Of a DNA stretch of 64,000 bases, positions 54,975 through 64,000 are shown one piece after another. The position numbers and the translations under genes were made by a program. Each line of letters starts with the position of its first letter. Within the stretch, counting starts at the first letter, position 1. The stretch is from Bacteroidota bacterium (GTDB taxonomy: Bacteria; Bacteroidota; Bacteroidia; Flavobacteriales_D; Sanyastnellaceae), in NCBI GenBank assembly GCA_027622975.1, contig JAQBVN010000002.1, positions 62,001 to 126,000 of the forward strand, in the 5' to 3' direction. Under the pieces are notes generated by a model. That model was not told the DNA's origin, made no database searches, and saw only the letters and a program-made list of their open reading frames with translations.

Positions 54975-55606
54975 GTTTGCACGGTAGAACGGTCTACGCC
55001 AAGTCCGTGCTTCGGGAATCGGACGTGTCACAAGGCCCCTTGCAATTGTTGCAAGATTGGGTGGAGGATGCCGTGAAGCAACAACTCCCAGATGCGACGG
55101 CTTTCGCGCTGTCGACGTTGGATCAAAACGACTTTCCTCACAGCCGAATTGTGTTGCTTAGAGAACTGAGTCAAGGGACCCTCGTGTTCTACACCAATTA
55201 CCTCAGTGAAAAGGGGAGAGACCTCGAACGCCATCCTCGAGCGGGAGCCACCTTCTTTTGGCCTCAACTCGAGCGTCAGATCAGGGTACGAGGTGAGGTA
55301 GTCCGCGTTTCATTGGGCATGTCTGACACCTATTTTGCGTCGCGTCCCCGAGAGAGTCAATTGGGAGCGTGGGCATCTCAGCAAAGCGAAAGGGTTGAGT
55401 CGAGAATTGAACTTGACCACGCTTTTCAGGCGGCTGAATCGCGATTCCAAGGCGGAGAAGTCCCACGACCTCCCCATTGGGGTGGATTCGCATTGAAACC
55501 CGTTCACATGGAGTTTTGGCAGGGCCGACCATCTCGGCTTCACGATCGGCTTTCTTTTGTGAAGACGGAACAAGGTGCTTGGGACCTCCACAGGTTGCAA
55601 CCGTAG
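54971..55606 (+). CDS. pdxH: Pyridoxamine 5'-phosphate oxidase
   Basis: Makes pyridoxal phosphate from PNP or PMP with FMN and oxygen; 211 residues. The ATG inside the phoD stop gives MSLHGRTVYAKSVL. Motifs: DATAFALSTLDQNDFPHSRIVLLREL, LVFYTNYLSEKGRDLERHPRAGATFFWPQLERQIRVRGEV (FMN site), RPRESQLGAWASQQS, and the C-terminal FWQGRPSRLHDRLSF with the Arg and His that bind PLP. Coupled to the PhoD-like gene. Confidence 0.95.
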   Translation: MSLHGRTVYAKSVLRESDVSQGPLQLLQDWVEDAVKQQLPDATAFALSTLDQNDFPHSRIVLLRELSQGTLVFYTNYLSEKGRDLERHPRAGATFFWPQLERQIRVRGEVVRVSLGMSDTYFASRPRESQLGAWASQQSERVESRIELDHAFQAAESRFQGGEVPRPPHWGGFALKPVHMEFWQGRPSRLHDRLSFVKTEQGAWDLHRLQP

Positions 55607-55643
55607 TGAATGCTTGTTGGGTTGGTGTTTGGCAACAAAGAGG

Positions 55644-56924
55644 TCAGTCTTCTGAATCCAAGGACATGCCATCTTCTGCGAACGCATCGTCTTCAGCAGA
55701 CGTCATGTTGCATGGTTCTCCATCGACCCGCAGCACCAATCCCTTGAGGTAGGAACCTTCAGGGTGGTAGACATTGACAGGATGGTCAGGAGGCTGATGA
55801 AGTCTATGCAGGATTCTCACGGTCCTGCCCGCTTGGATTGCTGCCGCTACAATGGTGTGCGAAAAAAGTGCGTCGTCCACGGCTTGGCTGCATGAAAAGG
55901 TGAACAGCAAGCTGCCTGGCTTCATGGTCTCGAGGGCTCTCAGATTGATTCGCTTGTAGCCCTGCACAGCGGCATGGCGCGCAGAAGCCCTTTTGGCAAA
56001 GGCGGGTGGATCGAGAATGACGACGTCATAATCCCTCATGGCCTCCGTTTTGAGATAATCCAGTGCATCGGCCTGAATGGATCGATGCATTTGAGAATCA
56101 AAGCCATTCAGCTTCACATTGTCCTCGCCAACCTCCAAGGCTCTGGCGGAGGCATCCAAGCTGTGAACTTCGGTGGCACCGCCTTGAAGGGCATAAATGC
56201 TGAATCCACCGGTATAGCTGAAGACATTCAGCACCTTTTTTCCCCGGGACAGAGATCCCACCAGTGCTCGGTTCTCGCGTTGGTCGAGGAAGAAGCCGGT
56301 CTTTTGGCCTTGTTCCCAATCAATGACAAACCGATGTCCGTGTTCCCAGGCGACGTGGTTTTCCGGAGATGCTCCCCAAATCCACCCGTCGTCGGTTGGA
56401 GAGCCGCCATTTTTAGCCAACGTTTTGGAGCTTTTGTCATAGACGCCTACCAAGCGATCTCCCAAGGCCTTGCGAAACGCTTCTGTGAGGATGTCAACGT
56501 GGCGATGCATGCCTGGCGTATGGCATTGAATCACCAGCACGCCATTGTAAAAATCCGCAATGAGCCCCGGAAGTCCGTCTCCTTCGGCGTGCACGAGACG
56601 ACAACAATTTTGGCCATCCTGATCGACGAGCCCCAATTCCAATCGAACCTGAACGGCCTGTTGAATCATGTCATTCCACCATGCGTCGTCAGGCTGAATT
56701 TCTGAAAATGACAACATCCTCACGGCGATGCTGGCATTTGGGGCATACTGTCCCCAACCGAGGACGGCTCCTTTGTTGGCACGCACCTCGACCCAATCTC
56801 CGGCCTCTGGTCTTCCCTGAATTTGTTTGATGCCACCGCTGAAAACCCAAGGATGGCGTCGTCTGATGCTTTGGTCACGCTTAGGTTTCAGTGTGACGAT
56901 GGCGTGAGGTGATTGTTGGGACAT
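55644..56924 (-). CDS. Class I SAM-dependent rRNA methyltransferase, RlmI-like
   Basis: A 426-residue protein with an N-terminal PUA domain (VTLKPKRDQSIRRRHPWVFSGGI) and a middle EEHD-type domain, then a Rossmann methyltransferase: KTGFFLDQRENRALV, KVLNVFSYTGGFSIYAL (motif I), VHSLDAS, and YDVVILDPPAFAKR with a catalytic-type Cys in LLFTFSCSQAV. RlmI/RlmL-type enzymes make m5C in 23S rRNA; E. coli RlmI acts at C1962. The C-terminus is acidic. Located immediately downstream of recQ (34 bases apart). Confidence 0.9.
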   Translation of the reverse strand: MSQQSPHAIVTLKPKRDQSIRRRHPWVFSGGIKQIQGRPEAGDWVEVRANKGAVLGWGQYAPNASIAVRMLSFSEIQPDDAWWNDMIQQAVQVRLELGLVDQDGQNCCRLVHAEGDGLPGLIADFYNGVLVIQCHTPGMHRHVDILTEAFRKALGDRLVGVYDKSSKTLAKNGGSPTDDGWIWGASPENHVAWEHGHRFVIDWEQGQKTGFFLDQRENRALVGSLSRGKKVLNVFSYTGGFSIYALQGGATEVHSLDASARALEVGEDNVKLNGFDSQMHRSIQADALDYLKTEAMRDYDVVILDPPAFAKRASARHAAVQGYKRINLRALETMKPGSLLFTFSCSQAVDDALFSHTIVAAAIQAGRTVRILHRLHQPPDHPVNVYHPEGSYLKGLVLRVDGEPCNMTSAEDDAFAEDGMSLDSED

Positions 56925-56958
56925 GGGGAATTCTCAGGGGGCAAACATACACCAAGGT

Positions 56959-58830
56959 TCAGCGGCTCCATCGGACGTTGTGTTGACTGGCTTCTACCAT
57001 TCCCTCCCGATACCATGCGGCAAGCAGACGTCGTACTTCGGCACGATGTCCAGGTTCAAATTGCTGAAACAAGCGCCATGGATTGATTCCTCCACCTTGA
57101 AGCATCGGTGTCAACTCAGCCTTGAGACGCTGTTTGTCCAGCGTGCATAGATCGCAGCATGTGCATGGGGTTTGTTTCTCGTCAGGTTGGGCAGTTGAGA
57201 ACGCAATTTCCAGATGAGCACTGCGACAATCTCCTGGTTGGAGTGCAACGTACCGACCCACGGCTTCAATCTTTTGTTGGAGAATGGGCTGACGACTCCT
57301 TTGAACCCGAACGTTCTGGGTGGCTACGCGGGGTTGAAGCCAGCGATATGTCGGTGTGAGATGGCCAGGTTGCCAATCGAGATGTCCTAGCGTATCTAAC
57401 CGCGCGAGAGAACGCTCCAAATCCGCTTCTTTCATCTCGTCATGTCCATGTTGAACCAGCCAATTTCTCAGCGATTGAAGTTCAAGGGTCACAGGCTGAC
57501 GGGCATGCCGCTGGGCCCACGCGGCAATTGGAATGAGGTCGGGATCCTGCACAGGTTGCATCGAACCGAGCCAAAGCAAAGTGCCCGCTCGTTGTTTGCC
57601 CGCTGGGGTTCCTACTTCCTCGAACCATCCCGACTGGACCAGCAATTGAAGGGCATGTTTGTTGATGCCTTGTGGCATTGAGGTGGGATGGGAGGGTGTT
57701 TCTCCAATGGCGGCTTGCGCTGCATTGGCCATGGTCTGGTAGGTTTTTCTGACCTCCTTGTCGTCGGGAAATTTTTGCCTCAACTGGTCGTTCAATTCAT
57801 CCAAGTCCTTGGGCCCTATGAAGAGAATACAATCGGCCTTATGGCCGTCTCTTCCCGCGCGACCCGCTTCTTGGACGTAGGATTCTAAGTCAGCCGGAGG
57901 TCCCGCATGAGCGACCCAGCGAACGTGAGGAGCGTCAATGCCCATGCCAAATGCACTCGTGCAGGCGAGGACTTGAAGTTTACCTTCCATCCATTGGCGC
58001 TGCAACCTTTCCTTGACCTTTGACTCCAAACCAGCGTGAAATCCTGCTGCCTTGAGGCCGAGCCGATTCATGGCCTCCCCCCAAGAGTCGGCCTCATGTC
58101 TGGTGCGGACATAGACCAAACCTTGAGCAGTTTGCCGCTCAACGTAAGCCAACAAATTCGCATCTCGATCGCCCTCGCGGCACACTTGAAAGCGGAGATT
58201 GTCTCGGCGCATGGAAGCTGAATGGACCACGACTTCACCAGGCATCTGTTGGGCTAAATCGCGAAGGACCTCGGGCGTCGCGGTGGCTGTGAAGCTTCCC
58301 CAGACAGCCTTGGGGAAATAGCTTTTCAGCTGGTGAATGTTTTGGAATGCTGGTCTGAAATCATGTCCCCATTGAGACAAACAATGCGCCTCGTCCACAA
58401 CCACAGTCCGTACATCCCAAAAATCTTTCCTTGCCAAAAACAAGGGGTCTTGAATCCGTTCAGGAGCCATGAACAAAAATTGTGCAGGCCCATACCTCAC
58501 GTTGTCCAAGATTCGGTCTCCGTTTCCACCAATCCAAGCTTCTGCATGAATTCCTTTCGCCTGCAAGGACCGACATTGGTCTTGCATCAAGGCGATCAGG
58601 GGTGTGATCACGAGGCACAGTCCGCCATGCAAGAGGGCGGGAAGTTGAAAACACAGGCTCTTTCCTCCACCCGTGGGCAACATGACAACCACGTGTTTCC
58701 CAGAGGCAAAATCCATGATGGGGCCTACTTGGTGGTCCCTCAGGGCATGGAATCCCCAATGGGCTTGGAGCAAGCCCAAGGCCTGAACTTCTATGGTGTC
58801 TGAAGGGCTTTGTCGGGGAGTCGTCATCAC
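56959..58830 (-). CDS. recQ: ATP-dependent DNA helicase RecQ
   Basis: A 3'-5' DNA helicase for recombination and repair; 623 residues. Motifs: [11 protein letters not shown] (motif 0), [20 protein letters not shown] (Walker A), [20 protein letters not shown] (DEAH and the RecQ loop), [44 protein letters not shown] and [13 protein letters not shown]. The C-terminal zinc cluster has Cys in [12 protein letters not shown] and TPCTCCDLC. No HRDC domain is visible, so it is the shorter type. Divergent from tpiA with a 74-base gap. Confidence 0.95.
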   Translation of the reverse strand: MMTTPRQSPSDTIEVQALGLLQAHWGFHALRDHQVGPIMDFASGKHVVVMLPTGGGKSLCFQLPALLHGGLCLVITPLIALMQDQCRSLQAKGIHAEAWIGGNGDRILDNVRYGPAQFLFMAPERIQDPLFLARKDFWDVRTVVVDEAHCLSQWGHDFRPAFQNIHQLKSYFPKAVWGSFTATATPEVLRDLAQQMPGEVVVHSASMRRDNLRFQVCREGDRDANLLAYVERQTAQGLVYVRTRHEADSWGEAMNRLGLKAAGFHAGLESKVKERLQRQWMEGKLQVLACTSAFGMGIDAPHVRWVAHAGPPADLESYVQEAGRAGRDGHKADCILFIGPKDLDELNDQLRQKFPDDKEVRKTYQTMANAAQAAIGETPSHPTSMPQGINKHALQLLVQSGWFEEVGTPAGKQRAGTLLWLGSMQPVQDPDLIPIAAWAQRHARQPVTLELQSLRNWLVQHGHDEMKEADLERSLARLDTLGHLDWQPGHLTPTYRWLQPRVATQNVRVQRSRQPILQQKIEAVGRYVALQPGDCRSAHLEIAFSTAQPDEKQTPCTCCDLCTLDKQRLKAELTPMLQGGGINPWRLFQQFEPGHRAEVRRLLAAWYREGMVEASQHNVRWSR

Positions 58831-58904
58831 TTCAATTCGGGGCAGGCATTAGGTAGTGCGGTGGTACTTGCCGAATTTTGGCCTGCAAACTGACAACAAA
58901 AGTG

Positions 58905-59660
58905 ATGAGGAACATCGTAGCAGGAAACTGGAAATGCCACAAATTGATGAATGAGGCCTCTGCTTGGATGGCCGACATGAATGACATGATGGCAAACCTT
59001 CAAGGAGTTGAGGTCATGGTGGCAGCACCGGCACCTTATTTGGGTGTTTTGGCTCCATTGGCAGGGCGTGTCGGGTTGTTGGCACAAAACGTCGGCTCGA
59101 ACCCCGCTGGTGCACACACGGGAGAGTTCACGGCCGCCATGCTGAAATCATGCGGGGTGACAGGATCTCTGGTGGGCCACAGTGAGCGCCGTGCAAGGTT
59201 TGGGGATACGGAGGAGGCAGTGGCAGCGAAAGTGGATGCACTGCTTGGCGAAGGCCTCGATGTCATCTTCTGCTGTGGCGAGACGCTTCAAGAACGGCAA
59301 GGTGGGCGCGCTGAAGACGTCGTGTTTCGCCAGCTGGAGTCAGGCGTGTTGCGTCTTGGCGCAGATGTGCTCTCTAAGGTTGTGGTAGCCTACGAACCTG
59401 TGTGGGCCATTGGCACAGGCCAAACCGCAACCTCTGCCCAGGCTCAAGAGATGCATGCTGCCATTCGTGGTTGGATGTCCCAAGCGTGGGGAGAGGAGGC
59501 AGCTCGGAATGTTCCCGTCCTCTACGGTGGGTCGTGCAAGGCATCCAACGCATCTGAATTGTTCAGTCAACGAGACATCAATGGTGGTTTGATCGGAGGA
59601 GCATCCCTGACCCCGCAGGACTTCTGGGGAGTCATTGAAGGTCACCCATCAGCCCATTGA
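58905..59660 (+). CDS. tpiA: Triosephosphate isomerase
   Basis: Interconverts dihydroxyacetone phosphate and glyceraldehyde-3-phosphate; 251 residues. The ATG at 58905 gives MRNIVAGNWKCHK with Asn8 and Lys10 of the active site; an in-frame upstream ATG adds nine residues and is less likely. Catalytic His is in GHSERRARFGD, catalytic Glu in AYEPVWAIGTG, and the phosphate-binding tail has LYGGSCKASN and GLIGGASL. It is far from pfkA and gap (56 kb) but completes a set of glycolytic genes in the window. Confidence 0.96.
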   Translation: MRNIVAGNWKCHKLMNEASAWMADMNDMMANLQGVEVMVAAPAPYLGVLAPLAGRVGLLAQNVGSNPAGAHTGEFTAAMLKSCGVTGSLVGHSERRARFGDTEEAVAAKVDALLGEGLDVIFCCGETLQERQGGRAEDVVFRQLESGVLRLGADVLSKVVVAYEPVWAIGTGQTATSAQAQEMHAAIRGWMSQAWGEEAARNVPVLYGGSCKASNASELFSQRDINGGLIGGASLTPQDFWGVIEGHPSAH

Positions 59661-59662
59661 GT

Positions 59663-60556
59663 GTGGAGAAGAAATTGTTTGTCAAATGGTCGCTCACATT
59701 TGACCCCACGCTTCCGGCTCGGGAAATTGCTGTGGCCTATCTGGACCAAGCAGGCTTCACCATGTTTGAACCCCACGAAACGGGGGTGGTGGCCCATGGG
59801 GTGAAAGATGAAGTGGACATTGTTCTGGCATCCTCATTGATGGAAGAGATCAAGACGTTTGCCAATGTTGGTCTTGTCTGTGAAGAGGTTGTGGAGGAAA
59901 ATTGGAACGCCAAGTGGGAGAACGACTACCCACAAGTGGTGGTCTTCGATGAGTGCGGAGGATTGTTGTGCACGCTTCGCGCGCCTTTTCACCCCAAACC
60001 CAATGAAGGACTGGATGTCTTGGTGGCCCCTCAGATGAGTTTTGGCACAGGACATCACGCCACGACGTATCTCATGACACGCCAGCTCTTGTCTTTGGGT
60101 CTCGAGGGTCAGCGCGTGTTGGACATGGGTTGCGGAACCGGGGTTTTGGCCATTGTGGCGAGGTTGAGTGGAGCGGACAAGGTGTGGGGCATTGACATCG
60201 AGAATTCAGCGGTGGACAACGCCTTGGCCAACGCCTCCCTCAACGGCATGTCCACAGACCTTGAATCTCAGACCATTCAGTTTTTGTGTGGAGATGGTTC
60301 GACTTTGGCATCGCTGGATTCATTGTCTTTCGACGTGGTCTTGGCCAACATTCACAAGAATGTGCTCCTGGCAGACATGGTGGAGTATTCCCGCTTGCTC
60401 ATCCCTGGCGGACATCTTTTGTTGAGTGGTTTTTTTCAGGGAGACATACCAGCGATGGCGGAGGGCATTGCACAAGCCGGTTTGATCGTTTTGGATTCAA
60501 AAGAACGCGACGGATGGGCGTGCATCCATTGTGGGAAACCTTCACCTTCGTTGTGA
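59663..60556 (+). CDS. prmA: Ribosomal protein L11 methyltransferase
   Basis: Trimethylates L11; about 297 residues. Two starts are possible: GTG at 59663 and TTG at 59657, the latter overlapping the tpiA stop; neither is decisive. The N-terminal substrate-recognition domain is short; then ENWNAKWENDYPQVVV, APQMSFGTGHHATTYLM, RVLDMGCGTGVLAIVARLSGADKVWGIDIE (SAM motif I) and the NIHKNVLLADM segment with a catalytic-loop NIH in place of NIL. Co-oriented with tpiA. Confidence 0.93.
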   Translation: MEKKLFVKWSLTFDPTLPAREIAVAYLDQAGFTMFEPHETGVVAHGVKDEVDIVLASSLMEEIKTFANVGLVCEEVVEENWNAKWENDYPQVVVFDECGGLLCTLRAPFHPKPNEGLDVLVAPQMSFGTGHHATTYLMTRQLLSLGLEGQRVLDMGCGTGVLAIVARLSGADKVWGIDIENSAVDNALANASLNGMSTDLESQTIQFLCGDGSTLASLDSLSFDVVLANIHKNVLLADMVEYSRLLIPGGHLLLSGFFQGDIPAMAEGIAQAGLIVLDSKERDGWACIHCGKPSPSL

Positions 60557-60590
60557 CATAAGGCGCCCGGCTGGCGGCTACCTTGGCTCC

Positions 60591-63500
60591 ATGATTCTGT
60601 GCAGGTTGCGAGCATGCCTCGTCGTGCTGGTTTTCGTCTTTTCGGGCCAAGCTTGGTCTCAAGAGGAGCCTCTTGATGTGCCGTCCTTTGTGAAGGAGAT
60701 GGAAAGGACGGCTGCCACAGTGTCGTCAGATGAAGCACGTTGGGTGCGACGGGAATTTTCTGACGACATGGCTGGTTTGGAAGCCCTGGGCAAGGCTCCT
60801 CAAGTCATCGCCATGGTGCAATCGCTGAAGGAGGCCAAGGTCACTGTGAGTGCGGGAATCATGGGGTATTTGCACGGAGTGTCCGTGTTGACGCGCCAGG
60901 GTTCTTGGGCTCGCTGGAGTGAATGGCACCAACATCTCGGCGCGTTTTTGGACGCTGGCAAGCGACGAAATGAACTCCAGAGTTACTTGGAACGAAGTGC
61001 AGAATTGCATCGCACGGGATTGTTGTGGGAGGCGCCTGCAGCAGTCTGGGTGTATCGAGGAGGAACCTTGGCATTGGAGTTGGATTCTGCCGGATCTCCT
61101 GTGATTGTTGGGAATGGCGGTGCATTGGTCTGCCTGTCCAAGGGCGACAGTCTTCGGTTGCTAGACGCCAAAGGGTATGTGGATCTTTTCGCGGGCCGAT
61201 GGTTGGGGGCATCTGCGAAGATGCCATGGGAACGCACGTCAAGGGAGGGTGATTTGCGCGCGGAGTTGGGCTTTCATGAAATTCGCCTGAAGGGAAATTC
61301 ATTCTTGGCCACCGACGTGACTTTGAAGAGCAATTTGTTTGATGCCCCGTTGATTGGTGACCTCAACGCCAAAGTCCAAAATGAACCAGAGGTCGATCGC
61401 AGAACGTACCCTCGGTTCGAATCCCGTGCGGGATTGTTGAAAATCGAGGATGTGCTTCCAGGTGTCTCGTATGAAGGAGGGTTGGCCGTGCGAGGGTCCA
61501 AAATGGCGGGTACAGGGGCAGATGGAAACATGGCCGTGATTGAGTGGACCCAGGCGGACAGTGTGCTTGTTCGGTGTTGGTCCAATGAGGTGCAGTTCAG
61601 CGATGAGTCCTTGGCCGCTGCGCATGCCCGCATGTCATTGTATCTGGGAGAGGACAGCATTCACCATCCCGACATCAATGTTACGTACCTCGAGAAGTCA
61701 GGGTTGTTTCGAGCCACAAGGCAAGAGGATGGAGTGGGAATGCAGCCATTCACGGATACCTACCACGCCATCGACATTGAGGTTGAGGTGTTGGAATGGG
61801 TCAAAGGCGGGCCGGTGGTCACATTTCGACCGCTGCCCAATTCGACGTCTGAAGCTGCGGCATTCAGGAGTTTGGACTGTTTTGAAGAGGATGTGTACAA
61901 TGCCATGATGGGCATCGATCCTGTGCATCCACTGTCAGAGCTGTATCGTTTTTTGAAAAAGCGAGGGGTCAACACATTTTATACGGATGAGTATGCGGAC
62001 TTCCTGGGGTTGCCCGAAGAACAAGCCCGCATGCAGCTGATTGGTCTCACCAACTTTGGATACGTCGATTTGGACATCGCCACCAGATTTTGCAGGGTCA
62101 AGCCCAGGGCGGAACGCCACATCGATTGCAAGCGAGGGATTCGCGATTTTGATGTCATTGCCCTGTATTCTAGGCCTCGAGGTTCGGTCAATGCCACTCT
62201 GAGTTTGAACAACAAATTGTTGCATCTCGAGGGGATTGGTCAAGTGCAAGTCTCGGAAGCCCAAAATGTCATCATTCAACCCTACGGCGGTCAGGTGGCT
62301 CTGAGCAAGGACAGAAGTTTTGCATTTGATGGCGTCATCAATGCCGGAAAATTTCAGCTTTCGGGCACGGGTTTCGAATTCAAATACGAGGGATTTTTGA
62401 TCGACATCAACAACGCGGAATCGCTTCGGATCAAGGTTGAACTCGATGGGATGTATGACAATTATGGCCAACCTGCGACGCGGTGGGTGACCAGTGTGAT
62501 TGAGGAAGTTACAGGCACTTTGGAGATTGACAACCCAAGCAACAAAAGTGGGTGGCGCAGTGATGTGTTCACACAGTATCCCATTTTGACGAGTGAGGAG
62601 ATCTCCCATGTCTACTACGATGCCAATTCCATCCAAGGCGGGGCCTATCATCGGAACAGATTCAATTACGCCGTCGATCCGTTTGTCATTGATAGCTTGG
62701 ACAACTTTCAAAACGAGGATCTCCGGTTTGATGGGGAGTTGCTATCACATGGCATCGTTCCTGACATGGTTGAGCCCCTGCGGTTGATGAGCGACTACAG
62801 CCTTGGATTCACGAGGTCTACGCCTCCCGAGGGATTGCCTTTGTATCGCGGTGCGGCCCATCTTGTGGCGGATTTGTCGCTTGACGGTAAAGGCCTTCAT
62901 GGTCCCGGAACCATTGATTTTTTAACGTCTCGACTCGTGGGTGAGGACCATGTGTATTTGCCCGATTCCACGTTTGGATTGACCACCACGTATCGCAATG
63001 CGCCGCGAGAAGGGGTGTTGCCACAAGTGGATGCTTTGTTTGCCTCCTTTGGTCTGCATCCGCAAGCGGAGCGACTTGATGTTCGCTCCACACCGAGGGA
63101 TTCGTTGCAGTTTTTTGGTGAGAATGTGCAGTTGGTTGGCGGATTGCACATGTGGGCTGACCGAATGACAGGGGAGGGAACATTCCATTTTGAGCGGGCA
63201 GAACTCTCGTCTCGAGGCTTTTCAATGGGCGAGCACTTGATTGATGCGGATGTGTCTGCTTTCACGTTGGTTGGAACCGATTTGAACGAGGTTGCTTTTG
63301 GCACGGACAATGTCTCTGCTCACGTGGATTTTGATTTGAGGAGGGGTGATTTCAAGTCCATTGAAGGGGCGACCTTGATTGATCTACCAGCCATTCGCTA
63401 CGAGTGTCTCATGGATGAATTTTCATGGTACATGGATGAAGACAAGCTGGATCTCGTCAACAGCTTGCTCGAGCCAGAGGGAATGACATTCCGAGAATTG

Positions 63501-64000
63501 TCGGATCGTTCGCAGAGCAATTTCTTCAGTCAGGATAAGGATCAAGATGGCCTCCATTTCCTCAGTCCAAGAGCGACGTACAAGGTGGATGAAGCCTTTG
63601 TGCACTGTCAAGAGGTTCAGTCCATAGCTGTGGCGGATGCTGAGATCAAGCCAGCGGATGGGCAGGTCATCGTTCGACGTGAGGCCAGGATGGACATGTT
63701 GGAGGGGGCCGAAATTTTTGCAAACGACGTTTCACGGTACCATCGTTTGTATGACGCCAAGGTTCAAATCCTCGGCAGATTGAACTACGAAGGATCGGCC
63801 AGCAAGACTTACAGAGATGGTCTAGGGGTGGAGTGGCCCATTCGATTTCATGAACTGTCGGTTGATACGGCTTATCGCACGGTAGGTCATGGCCGAATTT
63901 CAAAGGAAGATGCCTTCTTCCTGAGTCCTCACTTTGCATACCAAGGGCGCGTTCATTTGGAAGCTGGTCGAGAACATTTGGCCTTTGAAGGAGGCGCCAT
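60591..64000 (+). CDS. Very large exported protein of unknown function (partial, continues past the right edge)
   Basis: An open frame of 1,136 codons without a stop to the window end. The ATG at 60591 is followed by a signal peptide (CRLRACLVVLVFVFSGQAWSQ). The first 190 residues are helical; then long beta-rich stretches with alternating hydrophobic residues follow, for example RFESRAGLLKIEDVLPGVSY and SVNATLSLNNKLLHLEGIG. Cys is rare; there are no clear catalytic motifs, TonB box or membrane helices beyond the signal. It starts 34 bases after prmA. The C-terminus, which could show a T9SS domain, is missing. I do not recognise a named domain. It could be an outer-membrane-associated or translocation protein; this is a guess from its size and beta content. 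Confidence 0.8.
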   Translation, partial: MILCRLRACLVVLVFVFSGQAWSQEEPLDVPSFVKEMERTAATVSSDEARWVRREFSDDMAGLEALGKAPQVIAMVQSLKEAKVTVSAGIMGYLHGVSVLTRQGSWARWSEWHQHLGAFLDAGKRRNELQSYLERSAELHRTGLLWEAPAAVWVYRGGTLALELDSAGSPVIVGNGGALVCLSKGDSLRLLDAKGYVDLFAGRWLGASAKMPWERTSREGDLRAELGFHEIRLKGNSFLATDVTLKSNLFDAPLIGDLNAKVQNEPEVDRRTYPRFESRAGLLKIEDVLPGVSYEGGLAVRGSKMAGTGADGNMAVIEWTQADSVLVRCWSNEVQFSDESLAAAHARMSLYLGEDSIHHPDINVTYLEKSGLFRATRQEDGVGMQPFTDTYHAIDIEVEVLEWVKGGPVVTFRPLPNSTSEAAAFRSLDCFEEDVYNAMMGIDPVHPLSELYRFLKKRGVNTFYTDEYADFLGLPEEQARMQLIGLTNFGYVDLDIATRFCRVKPRAERHIDCKRGIRDFDVIALYSRPRGSVNATLSLNNKLLHLEGIGQVQVSEAQNVIIQPYGGQVALSKDRSFAFDGVINAGKFQLSGTGFEFKYEGFLIDINNAESLRIKVELDGMYDNYGQPATRWVTSVIEEVTGTLEIDNPSNKSGWRSDVFTQYPILTSEEISHVYYDANSIQGGAYHRNRFNYAVDPFVIDSLDNFQNEDLRFDGELLSHGIVPDMVEPLRLMSDYSLGFTRSTPPEGLPLYRGAAHLVADLSLDGKGLHGPGTIDFLTSRLVGEDHVYLPDSTFGLTTTYRNAPREGVLPQVDALFASFGLHPQAERLDVRSTPRDSLQFFGENVQLVGGLHMWADRMTGEGTFHFERAELSSRGFSMGEHLIDADVSAFTLVGTDLNEVAFGTDNVSAHVDFDLRRGDFKSIEGATLIDLPAIRYECLMDEFSWYMDEDKLDLVNSLLEPEGMTFRELSDRSQSNFFSQDKDQDGLHFLSPRATYKVDEAFVHCQEVQSIAVADAEIKPADGQVIVRREARMDMLEGAEIFANDVSRYHRLYDAKVQILGRLNYEGSASKTYRDGLGVEWPIRFHELSVDTAYRTVGHGRISKEDAFFLSPHFAYQGRVHLEAGREHLAFEGGA

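Overview
The window reads as chromosomal DNA of a free-living, probably marine member of the Bacteroidota, most likely Flavobacteriales. The support is a GldF/GldG gliding-type ABC component with a DUF4340 partner, two secreted proteins with C-terminal domains of the type IX secretion (T9SS) kind, Cys-rich GCTD/ACNY/DGSC modules typical of secreted proteins of marine flavobacteria, a Bacteroidota START-like protein, and generally weak Shine-Dalgarno signals. Coding density is high, no gene-free stretch exceeds about 290 bases, and I saw no rRNA, CRISPR array, transposase, integrase or phage module. One tRNA gene (CAU anticodon) is present.

Layout. 1-6261: a NUDIX regulator fragment, then a plus-strand carbohydrate block: pfkA, gap, a BadF/GlcNAc-kinase-like sugar kinase, beta-phosphoglucomutase and a GH65 disaccharide phosphorylase. 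Together these could take maltose (or a related disaccharide) through beta-glucose-1-phosphate and glucose to glucose-6-phosphate and on through glycolysis. 6292-11018: a minus-strand run of coaE, aldehyde dehydrogenase, an ATE-like aminoacyl-tRNA-protein transferase, exonuclease III and a lamin-tail secreted protein. 11094-15319: rpe, an FG-GAP/ASPIC secreted protein, ClpS, a LytTR regulator with an SNG tandem-repeat linker, and a small Trp-rich YopX-like protein. 15350-21199: glnS facing a minus-strand series phoH-purC-sua5-cca. 21236-25946: SAM hydrolase, ABM-domain protein, a fused GldF-GldG, DUF4340. 25867-30066: glycosyltransferase, 3-oxoadipyl-CoA-type thiolase plus PaaY, TrmN6, START-like protein.

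30231-39677: the tRNA and its terminator, a 1408-residue modular secreted protein, an RRM protein, a redoxin, an SDR/hydrolase fusion and a T9SS cargo protein. 39756-44044: a DUF2797 protein with a degraded zinc ribbon, YqgE, an M14 carboxypeptidase and an HSL-type hydrolase. 44047-52276: a tightly packed minus-strand operon paaZ - S41 peptidase - CxxC protein - GH92 alpha-mannosidase - class III aminotransferase. 52566-60556: T9SS cargo, PhoD-like phosphatase, pdxH, rlmI, recQ, tpiA, prmA. 60591 to the end: a very long, unrecognised secreted protein that runs off the window.

The most interesting items are a roughly 120-residue domain nested, twice, inside a short Cys-rich repeat of the 1408-residue protein; a dockerin-like 'DLL..L...G..C' element shared by three secreted proteins; the GldF-GldG fusion; the ATE-like enzyme in the same neighbourhood as ClpS; the SDR/alpha-beta hydrolase fusion; and the uncharacterised protein at the right edge. 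I did not find a defence or mobile system.
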